From NCBI GenBank assembly GCA_947259605.1, contig CAMYMX010000129.1:1-8075 (forward strand): a stretch of 8,075 bases of DNA. Reading direction: 5' to 3'. Made by a program: the position numbers and the translations under genes. Shown piece by piece: positions 1-4,859 of this stretch. Under the pieces are notes generated by a model that searched no databases, was not told where the DNA came from, and saw only the letters and a list, made by a program, of their open reading frames with translations. The stretch is from an uncultured Polyangiaceae bacterium. Its GTDB lineage: Bacteria; Myxococcota_A; Polyangia; Polyangiales; Houyiibacteriaceae. Each line of letters starts with the position of its first letter. Positions within the stretch are counted from its first letter, which is position 1.

Positions 1-674
1 TTCATGCCTGAGCGGAGCAAGCTCGATAGGCCCTGGAAGTTCTGCTGAACCCGCGGCAAGAAGTGGCTCAGCTTTCGAAGACCGTCGATTCGGTGGTTGG
101 TTTCCCCGACGAGAAGCTGTGTGCGGCTTGGGGCCGGGCGAGGTTTCCATTCTTGAGGTTCACGCTCAGGGGCGTCCGGGCTGATTGTCAGCAGGGCTTG
201 CAGCAGCTCGACCCCCGCGATCCCGTCGACCATGCAGTGGTGCACTTTGATAATCAGGGCAAAGCGGTCGTTCTCGACTCCCTCGACCACCCAGAATTCC
301 CAGAGCGGCCGGCTCCGATCGAGATGCTGCGAAAACAGTCGGCCCACCAGCCGTTTGAGCGAGCGCTCATCCCCAGGCAGCGGCAAGCGCGTGTGGCGCA
401 GATGAAAGTTCATGTTGAAGCGGTCGTCATCGACCCAGACCGGGTGTCCATACCCTGGGATCCACTCCACCCGCTGCCGGTAGCGGGGAATCGAGTCCAG
501 CGCTGCCCTCGTGTATCGGGTGAGCCGTTCGATATCGAGGCCTCCGTGCTCGAGCGTGAGAGGCTTCGCATCAAAAATCAGAGCGGCGCCCACGTGCATG
601 GGCGCGGACTTGCTCTCGACGTCGAGGAAAGTCGCGTCCAGAGCACTCAATCGCTCGTAGAATGTTTCCGGCAT
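1..674 (-). CDS. WS/DGAT-type wax ester synthase/diacylglycerol acyltransferase, N-terminal part (runs off left edge)
   Basis: The frame is open from an ATG at 674 to the left edge, giving 224 residues of a family usually about 450-500 long; the C-terminal half is outside the window. The start (MPETFYERLSALDATFLDVE) matches the family's usual N-terminus. Residues 119-128 read DRSRPLWEFW, a conserved family segment. Residues 145-151 read HHCMVDG, the HHxxxDG acyltransferase motif whose second His is the catalytic base. Family members esterify acyl-CoA with a fatty alcohol (wax ester) or diacylglycerol (triacylglycerol), usually at the membrane or lipid-droplet surface. Which product is made here cannot be told. 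It diverges from the CBS gene at 854. No Shine-Dalgarno is visible before the ATG, and a sigma-54-like promoter ends only about 16 nt upstream. Family assignment is firm; substrate and regulation are inferred. Confidence 0.9.
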   Translation of the reverse strand, partial: MPETFYERLSALDATFLDVESKSAPMHVGAALIFDAKPLTLEHGGLDIERLTRYTRAALDSIPRYRQRVEWIPGYGHPVWVDDDRFNMNFHLRHTRLPLPGDERSLKRLVGRLFSQHLDRSRPLWEFWVVEGVENDRFALIIKVHHCMVDGIAGVELLQALLTISPDAPEREPQEWKPRPAPSRTQLLVGETNHRIDGLRKLSHFLPRVQQNFQGLSSLLRSGM

Positions 675-689
675 AGCGTGAAGAGCACT

Positions 690-705
690 AGCAAAATGTG
701 AGCCC
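690..705 (-). promoter_or_regulatory. Sigma-54-like -24/-12 promoter for the WS/DGAT gene
   Basis: The minus strand reads GGGCTCACATTTTGCT. Against the consensus TGGCAC-N5-TTGCW, the invariant GG and GC are present with exactly 10 bp between them, the -12 box TTGCT is perfect, and positions 1 and 5 differ. The predicted start is near 679, about 5 nt before the ATG at 674. The call is by eye and is supported by better matches at neighbouring genes. Confidence 0.5.
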
Positions 706-786
706 ACGCATCTGGTAGCCAATAACCCGATACTTGGGCGTCGGATGCGCCGACTAAGCGAATATTATGCGTTCGCGATCTTGGCA

Positions 787-803
787 AGTGCAGAATCTGC
801 ACT
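787..803. promoter_or_regulatory. 17-bp perfect palindrome, candidate activator (enhancer-binding protein) site
   Basis: The sequence AGTGCAG-AAT-CTGCACT is a perfect 7-bp inverted repeat around a 3-bp centre. It lies in the 179-bp gap between the divergent WS/DGAT and CBS genes. Its centre is about 116 bp upstream of the predicted WS/DGAT transcription start, a usual distance for a sigma-54 activator site, and about 56 bp upstream of the CBS start, which is closer than usual. There is no T-run, and it lies upstream of both genes, so a terminator is unlikely. The binding factor is unknown. Confidence 0.45.
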
Positions 804-824
804 GGGGAGCGCTCCGCTCCTTAG

Positions 825-840
825 TGGCACGGAACATGCT
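825..840 (+). promoter_or_regulatory. Sigma-54-like -24/-12 promoter for the CBS gene at 854
   Basis: The sequence is TGGCACGGAACATGCT. The -24 box TGGCAC is perfect and the -12 box is ATGC (consensus TTGC), with GG and GC separated by exactly 10 bp. The predicted start is near 851, 3 nt before the ATG at 854. The spacing from the -12 C to the ATG (15 nt) is identical to that at the universal stress gene. Confidence 0.6.
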
Positions 841-853
841 TTGAAAAATCGGC

Positions 854-1285
854 ATGACGCAGCTTCTGGTCCGAGATTTGATGACGCAGCCGGTGAAGAC
901 CGTTGGTCCGACGAGCCCGCTTCGGGAGGCGATCCAGCTGATGGAGGCGAGCCATATTCGCCATGTGGCGGTCGTGGAGGATTCTGGGCGCTTGTTGGGG
1001 CTCATTTCCCACCGCGATATCCTGCGCAGTCAGGAAGGGAGTCTCTCTGGCGCCTTGTCGACCGAACAAGCCCACATGAACCGCTGGATTGAAGCCCGAT
1101 GGGTCATGACGAAAGACGTGCGCACCGTGTATCCCGATACCCCTGCCTTGGAGGCTGCACTGATCCTTCGGTCGCACGCTTATGGTTGTGTTCCCGTGGT
1201 CGAGGATGGGCGGCTCGTAGGCATGATAACCGACTCGGATTTCGTCGACTACGCGATTCAGACGCTCTCCGATCCTGGCCGGTAA
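854..1285 (+). CDS. Two-CBS-domain protein
   Basis: This 143-residue protein is made only of a CBS pair (Bateman module): CBS1 at about residues 5-58 (VRDLMTQPVKTV ... LLGLISHRDIL) and CBS2 at about 83-138 (VMTKDVRTV ... LVGMITDSDFVDY), joined by a short polar linker. Such pairs usually bind AMP, ATP or other adenosyl ligands; free-standing ones are thought to sense energy state and act on partner proteins in the cytosol. The start is fixed: an in-frame TGA lies at 842-844 and the next ATG (codon 10) would cut into the first CBS motif. There is no Shine-Dalgarno before the ATG, and a sigma-54-like promoter ends at 840, so translation may be leaderless. The universal stress gene follows after 69 bp and has its own promoter. 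The protein resembles small CBS-pair proteins of hypoxia/dormancy regulons; ligand and partner are unknown. Confidence 0.92.
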   Translation: MTQLLVRDLMTQPVKTVGPTSPLREAIQLMEASHIRHVAVVEDSGRLLGLISHRDILRSQEGSLSGALSTEQAHMNRWIEARWVMTKDVRTVYPDTPALEAALILRSHAYGCVPVVEDGRLVGMITDSDFVDYAIQTLSDPGR

Positions 1286-1325
1286 ACGCGCGGCCGTCGC
1301 GCCTGCGGACCGGGCCCCATCGCAC

Positions 1326-1341
1326 TGGCACGGCGCTTGCT
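1326..1341 (+). promoter_or_regulatory. Sigma-54 -24/-12 promoter, full consensus match, for the universal stress gene
   Basis: The sequence TGGCACGGCGCTTGCT matches TGGCAC-N5-TTGCW at every defined position. It lies in the 69-bp gap between the CBS gene and the universal stress gene. The predicted transcription start is near 1352, 3 nt before the ATG at 1355. It is the strongest of the promoter matches in the window and the anchor for calling the weaker ones. Confidence 0.75.
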
Positions 1342-1354
1342 GTAAGCTCGGCGT

Positions 1355-2254
1355 ATGCCCATCAAGACGATCGTTGTGGGGACCGACCTCGGAGAGTCTG
1401 GTCATCGCGCGATGCGGCTCGCGATCGCGACTGCTCGGGCGACCAGCGCAACCCTTTGGCTCGTGCATGCGAGCGAGATGGGCTTGGAGCATCATCCGTG
1501 GTCCGACCTGCCCGTCGGTGCCCGGTCAGCTGCTCAAGCGCTTCGCGAGCGCCTGAAGGGCCGCTTCGAGAACTCGCTGCAAGAGCTCGAAAGCGAGCGC
1601 AAGGCATGCGAAGACCTCGGCCTGAGTTGCCAGACCTCCTGCGAAGAAGGCCGCCCCTGGGAGACAATCTTGCGCACCGCGGTTTCGGTCAATGCCGACC
1701 TGATTGCGGTAGGTGACCCAGCTGGCGCCATCGGCCTGCCAGAGCGTTTGCTTGGCTCGACGGCGGAACGCGTCGTCCGGCAAGCGCCCTGCTCGGTGCT
1801 GGTTTCATGTGGACGCCTTCGTGCAGACTACAGCGGGGCCCGCATCGCCGTGGGCGTCGATTTTTCTGGGCACGGGCTCGAGGCCGTTCGCTGGGCACGC
1901 GATGTGGCCAGCGCGATCGACGGCGACGTGTCGCTGCTCCATGTCGTGCCACACCCAATCACCGAGAGTAGGATGCCGACAGAGTGGCCGAGTGTGCTCG
2001 AGGGCCTCGCGTCCACGGCACGCTCGCGGCTCGAGCAGCTCATCGTGGCCGAGGGACTCAAGCCGAGCACGACCGTACAGGTCTTGGACGGGTCGATAGG
2101 GAAGACGCTCTGTAATGCCGCGGCTAGCATCAACGCAGACCTCGTGTTTGTCGGCTGCAGAGGGCAAGGCAGGCTCCGCGGCATGATGCTGGGCAGCGCC
2201 TCGCAGTATTGCCTTCGCTACTCGCCCGTTCCGGTTCTCACGGTTCGCCCCTGA
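1355..2254 (+). CDS. Tandem-domain universal stress protein (UspA family)
   Basis: This 299-residue protein has two Usp domains, about residues 1-152 (starts MPIKTIVVGTDLG) and 161-299 (starts ARIAVGVDFSG). The nucleotide-contacting Asp of each domain is probably D11 and D169. The second domain has an exact G-2X-G-9X-GS ATP-binding motif (G267, G270, G280, S281). In the first domain the same region has G120, G124, G134 and S135, one residue too many between the first two glycines, so its ATP loop is degenerate or altered. Length and layout match tandem Usps of about 295 residues such as the mycobacterial dormancy Usps. These cytosolic proteins bind ATP and act in growth arrest or stress survival; the exact action is unknown. 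It has no Shine-Dalgarno, its promoter sits immediately upstream, and it ends 8 bp from the convergent kinase-like gene. Confidence 0.93.
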   Translation: MPIKTIVVGTDLGESGHRAMRLAIATARATSATLWLVHASEMGLEHHPWSDLPVGARSAAQALRERLKGRFENSLQELESERKACEDLGLSCQTSCEEGRPWETILRTAVSVNADLIAVGDPAGAIGLPERLLGSTAERVVRQAPCSVLVSCGRLRADYSGARIAVGVDFSGHGLEAVRWARDVASAIDGDVSLLHVVPHPITESRMPTEWPSVLEGLASTARSRLEQLIVAEGLKPSTTVQVLDGSIGKTLCNAAASINADLVFVGCRGQGRLRGMMLGSASQYCLRYSPVPVLTVRP

Positions 2255-2262
2255 CCTGAGCG

Positions 2263-3804
2263 TCAGCCGCCGAATGCCGCTTCGAGCAGCCTCCGGGTCT
2301 CGTCTACGGATCGGGAGGTGTCCAATTGAACATACTCGGAGGGCTGTAGCTCGTCGATCGGTTCGAAGTGCTTTTCGAACTCTTCCAACAAGTCGGTTCT
2401 CGCGTCACTCTCATGCGTCCCCCCGCTTTCGCGTGCGGCCAGACGATCCAAGATCAACGCGCGGGGGGCTCTGCACTCGACCAGCATGAATGGGACACCG
2501 TGCCGGTTCGCCAAGCGGCGGGCTGCCTCTCGCATCGCCCCGGTGCGAAAAGAAGCGTCGATCACGACCGGACGCCCGGACGACAGCACGATGTCGGCAA
2601 GCCGTAAAAGCTCTCCGTAGACAGCTTCGGTAGCCCTGGCAGAGTACGCTCCGGACCAGGCTCCGCCCGGGAGACGTTCGGTCGGCTTCCGGTCCACGAG
2701 CTGTTTTCGCGTCCGGTCCGAGCTGAGCACTGGAGCGGCGAGCAAGTCGCCGATCGTCGCCGAGGTCCGGCTCTTTCCCGCGGCGATCATCCCTCCGACC
2801 GCGACGACCCGAGGTGGCACGAGCGGTGGGCGCTCGAACGCCAAAGAGAGAACGAAATAGCGTCTGGCCTCCTGACGCGCCCGCTCCCTTGCCTCAGGGG
2901 ATGCCTCGGTGTCTGACGCTAGCAGTGATGCAACCTTGCCGCGGACGAAAGCGCGATAACTCTCGTAGAAGTTGACGACCGAATAGAGCTCATAGTCTTT
3001 GGATTCGCGGGCATAGCGCGCGAGAAACCGCTCCGCTAGGTCCACCCGACCGTGCCAGGCGAGGTCCATCGACAGGAACGCAATATCCGCGCAGACGTCG
3101 CCGTATCGGAATCGCTCATTGAACTCGATGCAGTCGATGATCGAGATCGACCCATCGGACGCGAAGTACACGTGCTCGAGCCTCAAGTCGCCGTGTCCGT
3201 CGCGGACACGGGCGGCAGCGGTTCTGGCGACGAAAGGAGCATCGTTGCGGAGCGTCTGCACCTGCCAAGCCTCGATCTCGCGAGCTTGCTCGGGCGTCAG
3301 ATAGTCCCCGATCGAGCTCCGGGTTTGCTCGAAGTTCTCCTCGATGTTCTTGCGGATCGTCCTGACGTCCCCGTGCTTGGACGTCTCCGCGTCGCACCGT
3401 GCGCCGTCGTGGAATCGCGCGATGAGGACCGCGAGCGTGTCGATGTGTTTCGGCGTCAACAAGCCTCTTCGCAAGAGCTCGTCTGCCCGTCCCTCAATGG
3501 CCAGACGACGCATTCGAACGGCCCAGTCCACGGTCGCACCCTCTCCTGCAATTTGGTGGACGCCGGAAGCGTCCACCGTGACTGGCACGACATCGAGGTA
3601 GACATTTGACGCGAGCCGCCGGTTAAGCCGCAGCTCCGCGTCGCAAGCGGCTCGGCGCCTCTCGAGCGTGGTGAAGTCGAGGAAGCCCAAGTCGACCGGT
3701 CTCTTGACCTTGAACACCTCCTCGGTGCCCAAGAAGACCCAAGAGATATGCGTCTCGACCAGCTCGAAGCCGCTGGCCTCGAGATCCGCTTTCAGCGTTC
3801 CCAT
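2263..3804 (-). CDS. Fusion of APH-like kinase domain and P-loop (AAA/zeta-like) kinase domain, COG2187+COG0645 type
   Basis: The product is about 513 residues from the chosen start at 3804. The N-terminal half is an APH-like phosphotransferase domain; its family block (ETHISWVFLG ... KVKRPVDLGFLDFTTLE) begins about 17 residues in. It has a catalytic loop HGDLRLEH (residues 204-211), with His where classical APH enzymes have Asn, and a metal-binding segment IIDCIEFN (222-229). The C-terminal half is a P-loop kinase with Walker A GMIAAGKS (338-345) and a following SSDRTRK segment, as in AAA_33/zeta-toxin-like proteins. The substrate is unknown; antibiotic resistance should not be inferred. The reading frame continues to an ATG at 3981, but the extra 59 residues show no family similarity and would span a promoter-like dyad. 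The ATG at 3804 has an AGGA 5 nt upstream and gives the family's usual length. A DosR-regulon protein, Rv2004c, is recalled as the same type. Confidence 0.85.
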   Translation of the reverse strand: MGTLKADLEASGFELVETHISWVFLGTEEVFKVKRPVDLGFLDFTTLERRRAACDAELRLNRRLASNVYLDVVPVTVDASGVHQIAGEGATVDWAVRMRRLAIEGRADELLRRGLLTPKHIDTLAVLIARFHDGARCDAETSKHGDVRTIRKNIEENFEQTRSSIGDYLTPEQAREIEAWQVQTLRNDAPFVARTAAARVRDGHGDLRLEHVYFASDGSISIIDCIEFNERFRYGDVCADIAFLSMDLAWHGRVDLAERFLARYARESKDYELYSVVNFYESYRAFVRGKVASLLASDTEASPEARERARQEARRYFVLSLAFERPPLVPPRVVAVGGMIAAGKSRTSATIGDLLAAPVLSSDRTRKQLVDRKPTERLPGGAWSGAYSARATEAVYGELLRLADIVLSSGRPVVIDASFRTGAMREAARRLANRHGVPFMLVECRAPRALILDRLAARESGGTHESDARTDLLEEFEKHFEPIDELQPSEYVQLDTSRSVDETRRLLEAAFGG

Positions 3805-3809
3805 CACAT

Positions 3810-3813
3810 TCCT
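3810..3813 (-). promoter_or_regulatory. Ribosome binding site that decides the kinase-like gene start
   Basis: The minus strand reads TCAGGAATGTG just before the ATG at 3804, placing AGGA 5 nt from the start codon. The family's conserved N-terminus begins soon after this ATG, so this start is preferred over the longer frame from 3981. Confidence 0.55.
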
Positions 3814-3877
3814 GAGCAGCGAGGCCGCCAGTATACCCTTCGACAAGCTTCGGCCCACACGCTCGGCTCCCGTCGCA

Positions 3878-3893
3878 CGCAATTCTATCGCCA
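3878..3893 (-). promoter_or_regulatory. Sigma-54-like promoter for the kinase-like gene
   Basis: The minus strand reads TGGCGATAGAATTGCG: TGGC and TTGC are intact at the correct spacing, and positions 5 and 6 differ from consensus. The predicted start is near 3867, giving a leader of about 63 nt to the ATG at 3804 with its AGGA. It lies inside the frame that would be coding if translation began at 3981, which supports the shorter protein. Confidence 0.5.
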
Positions 3894-3903
3894 GGACCTC
3901 AAT

Positions 3904-3919
3904 TGGCGCATCGTTTGCG
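3904..3919 (+). promoter_or_regulatory. Upstream sigma-54-like promoter (P1) for the DUF5335 operon
   Basis: The sequence TGGCGCATCGTTTGCG has intact TGGC and TTGC at the correct spacing, with position 5 off and G after TTGC. The predicted start is near 3930, about 76 nt before the ATG at 4006. It is one arm of the dyad described separately and lies exactly 56 bp upstream of the second plus-strand site. Confidence 0.45.
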
Positions 3920-3959
3920 TCACCCGTCCCAAATAGCCACCGAAGCACGGTCCTCGACT

Positions 3960-3975
3960 GGGCACGGGGTTTGCT
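3960..3975 (+). promoter_or_regulatory. Downstream sigma-54-like promoter (P2) for the DUF5335 operon
   Basis: The sequence GGGCACGGGGTTTGCT differs from TGGCAC-N5-TTGCW only at the first base. The predicted start is near 3986, about 20 nt before the ATG at 4006, leaving room for the GGAGG at 3996-4000. Unlike the CBS and Usp promoters, it produces an ordinary leader with a Shine-Dalgarno. Confidence 0.6.
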
Positions 3976-4005
3976 TCCCATGAAGCATCAGGACTGGAGG
4001 CAGCG

Positions 4006-4341
4006 ATGACGACACGAAAGTTAGAGAGCTCGGACTGGCAACGATACTTCGACCAGGTCGCAAAGCAGCTCCCCACGATGCGGGTTGGCATCTCCATCAT
4101 GGGCGAAAGTATCGGCGTGCAGCCCGAGAGTGAAGACAGCGTGTTGGTTGGGATTAGCTACGACTCGAATGACGAGGTGTTTGCCGTCGATGCGGCAAAT
4201 ATTTCTCACCGGGTGCCCAAGCCGAAGGAGATCTTCGTTCGCGAAGAGGCTGGAAGGCTTTCGAGCATCGAGGTCATGGCCGAGGACGGCACCAAGCAAA
4301 TTATCGAGCTACGGCCGCTCCCCTCGTTGCCTGCTTCCTGA
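4006..4341 (+). CDS. DUF5335 family protein
   Basis: This small, probably cytosolic protein has 111 residues and no signal peptide or membrane segment. It is recognised as DUF5335 from its opening (MTTRKLESSDWQRYFDQVAK), a central VGISYDSNDEVFAV segment, a P-K-E-I-F-V segment, and the ending LSSIEVMAEDGTKQIIELR. The family has no known biochemical role; in my recollection it is often found near stress and CBS/Usp genes. A strong GGAGG at 3996-4000 lies 5 nt before the ATG, and sigma-54-like promoters end at 3919 and 3975. It is the first gene of a same-strand trio, followed after 23 bp by the Host_attach gene. Family recognition is fairly sure; function is not inferred. Confidence 0.85.
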   Translation: MTTRKLESSDWQRYFDQVAKQLPTMRVGISIMGESIGVQPESEDSVLVGISYDSNDEVFAVDAANISHRVPKPKEIFVREEAGRLSSIEVMAEDGTKQIIELRPLPSLPAS

Positions 4342-4364
4342 CTTGCGGCTACGGAGGTCTGAAG

Positions 4365-4814
4365 ATGGGTAAGACATGGATCTTGGTGGCACACGAGGCC
4401 GGCGCACGACTGTTTGCGAACGATGGGATCGGCCAGGGCTTGGCACTGGTTCAATCGATCGACCACCCCGAAGGCCGGGTGCGCGACCGAGACATCGACT
4501 CCGATCGTCCCGGCCGCTCGTTTCGCAAGAACAGCGGTGACCCGCGCCGCGCTTCTATGGGACAAAGCGAGAGCCCGCACGATAGGGTGGTCTCCGACTT
4601 CTCGAGAGCGCTCGCCGACAAGCTCCGACACGCTCGCGTGCAAAATCAGTTCGACCGCCTGGTTCTGGTGGCGCCTCCGCGGTTTCTGGGATTGCTGCGA
4701 TCTTCAATCGATGGACCGACCTCGCAGCTGGTGATCGGCTCGATTCACAAAGACCTCGCCACCAGCAACGAAGCCGAGCTGATCCAGCATCTGGGTGAAG
4801 TGATCGTCATTTGA
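4365..4814 (+). CDS. Host_attach / bacterial-archaeal eRF1-like (baeRF) family protein
   Basis: This 149-residue protein opens with the family-typical segment W-I-L-V-A-H-E-A-G-A-R-L-F (residues 5-17). It has a charged middle with DRDIDSDRPGRSF (about 42-54), then HDRVVSDFSRALADKL (about 72-87), and a strand-turn segment FDRLVLVAPPRFLGLLR (about 96-112). Pfam names the family 'protein required for attachment to host cells' after one early report. Comparative studies place it with eRF1-fold proteins that may act at the ribosome, which fits a growth-arrest setting better. A GGAGG at 4353-4357 lies 7 nt before the ATG. It sits in an operon between the DUF5335 gene (23 bp) and the four-CBS gene (45 bp). 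Family call is firm; role is uncertain. Confidence 0.88.
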   Translation: MGKTWILVAHEAGARLFANDGIGQGLALVQSIDHPEGRVRDRDIDSDRPGRSFRKNSGDPRRASMGQSESPHDRVVSDFSRALADKLRHARVQNQFDRLVLVAPPRFLGLLRSSIDGPTSQLVIGSIHKDLATSNEAELIQHLGEVIVI

Positions 4815-4815
4815 C

Positions 4816-4831
4816 GGGCCGCTCGTTCGCA
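4816..4831 (+). promoter_or_regulatory. Weak sigma-54-like site before the four-CBS gene
   Basis: The sequence GGGCCGCTCGTTCGCA keeps only GG, the following C and the -12 GC at the right 10-bp spacing; other positions differ, including TCGC for TTGC. The predicted start would be near 4842, 18 nt before the ATG. It may be chance, with the gene simply read through from 4006. Confidence 0.2.
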
Positions 4832-4859
4832 GAGCGCATGACACGATAAGGTAGATGAG

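Larger units (their letters stand above)
3877..3920. promoter_or_regulatory. Back-to-back dyad of two sigma-54-like promoter cores
   Basis: The sequence has the form ACGCAA-N6-CGCCA-N10-TGGCG-N6-TTGCGT, exactly symmetric about 3898.5, with all 11 bases of each half matched. The matched bases are the sigma-54 core positions, and the intervening bases are not symmetric. It can be read as two divergent -24/-12 promoters with their -24 boxes facing each other 10 bp apart, or as one large operator. Confidence 0.5.

Noticed and set aside
63..701. A 212-residue open frame on the plus strand
   Set aside because: It is antisense to the WS/DGAT gene, whose HHxxxDG motif and family N-terminus are clear; long antisense frames are expected in GC-rich DNA.
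740..776. Inverted repeats GTCGG-N5-CCGAC (740-754) and GCGAA-N9-TTCGC (758-776)
   Set aside because: Five-base arms are common by chance in GC-rich sequence, and no second copies were found in the other gaps.
2251..2266. Small hairpin CTGAC-ctgagc-GTCAG across the stop codons of the Usp and kinase-like genes
   Set aside because: Only 5 bp of stem and no T-run on either strand; the symmetry partly reflects two facing TGA stops. Not enough for a terminator call.
2263..3804. Possible aminoglycoside-resistance gene or zeta toxin
   Set aside because: The domains are only fold-level relatives; the fusion matches an uncharacterised stress-associated family, and no antitoxin-like gene is adjacent.
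744..3912. Shared 8-base word GGCGCATC (minus at 744-751, plus at 3905-3912) in both divergent gaps
   Set aside because: One such match is about what chance gives between two gaps of this size.
3893..3954. GGTCC just upstream of the -24 box on both strands of the kinase/DUF5335 gap
   Set aside because: Distances to the -24 boxes differ (0 and 6 nt) and the word is absent at the other promoters; probably chance.
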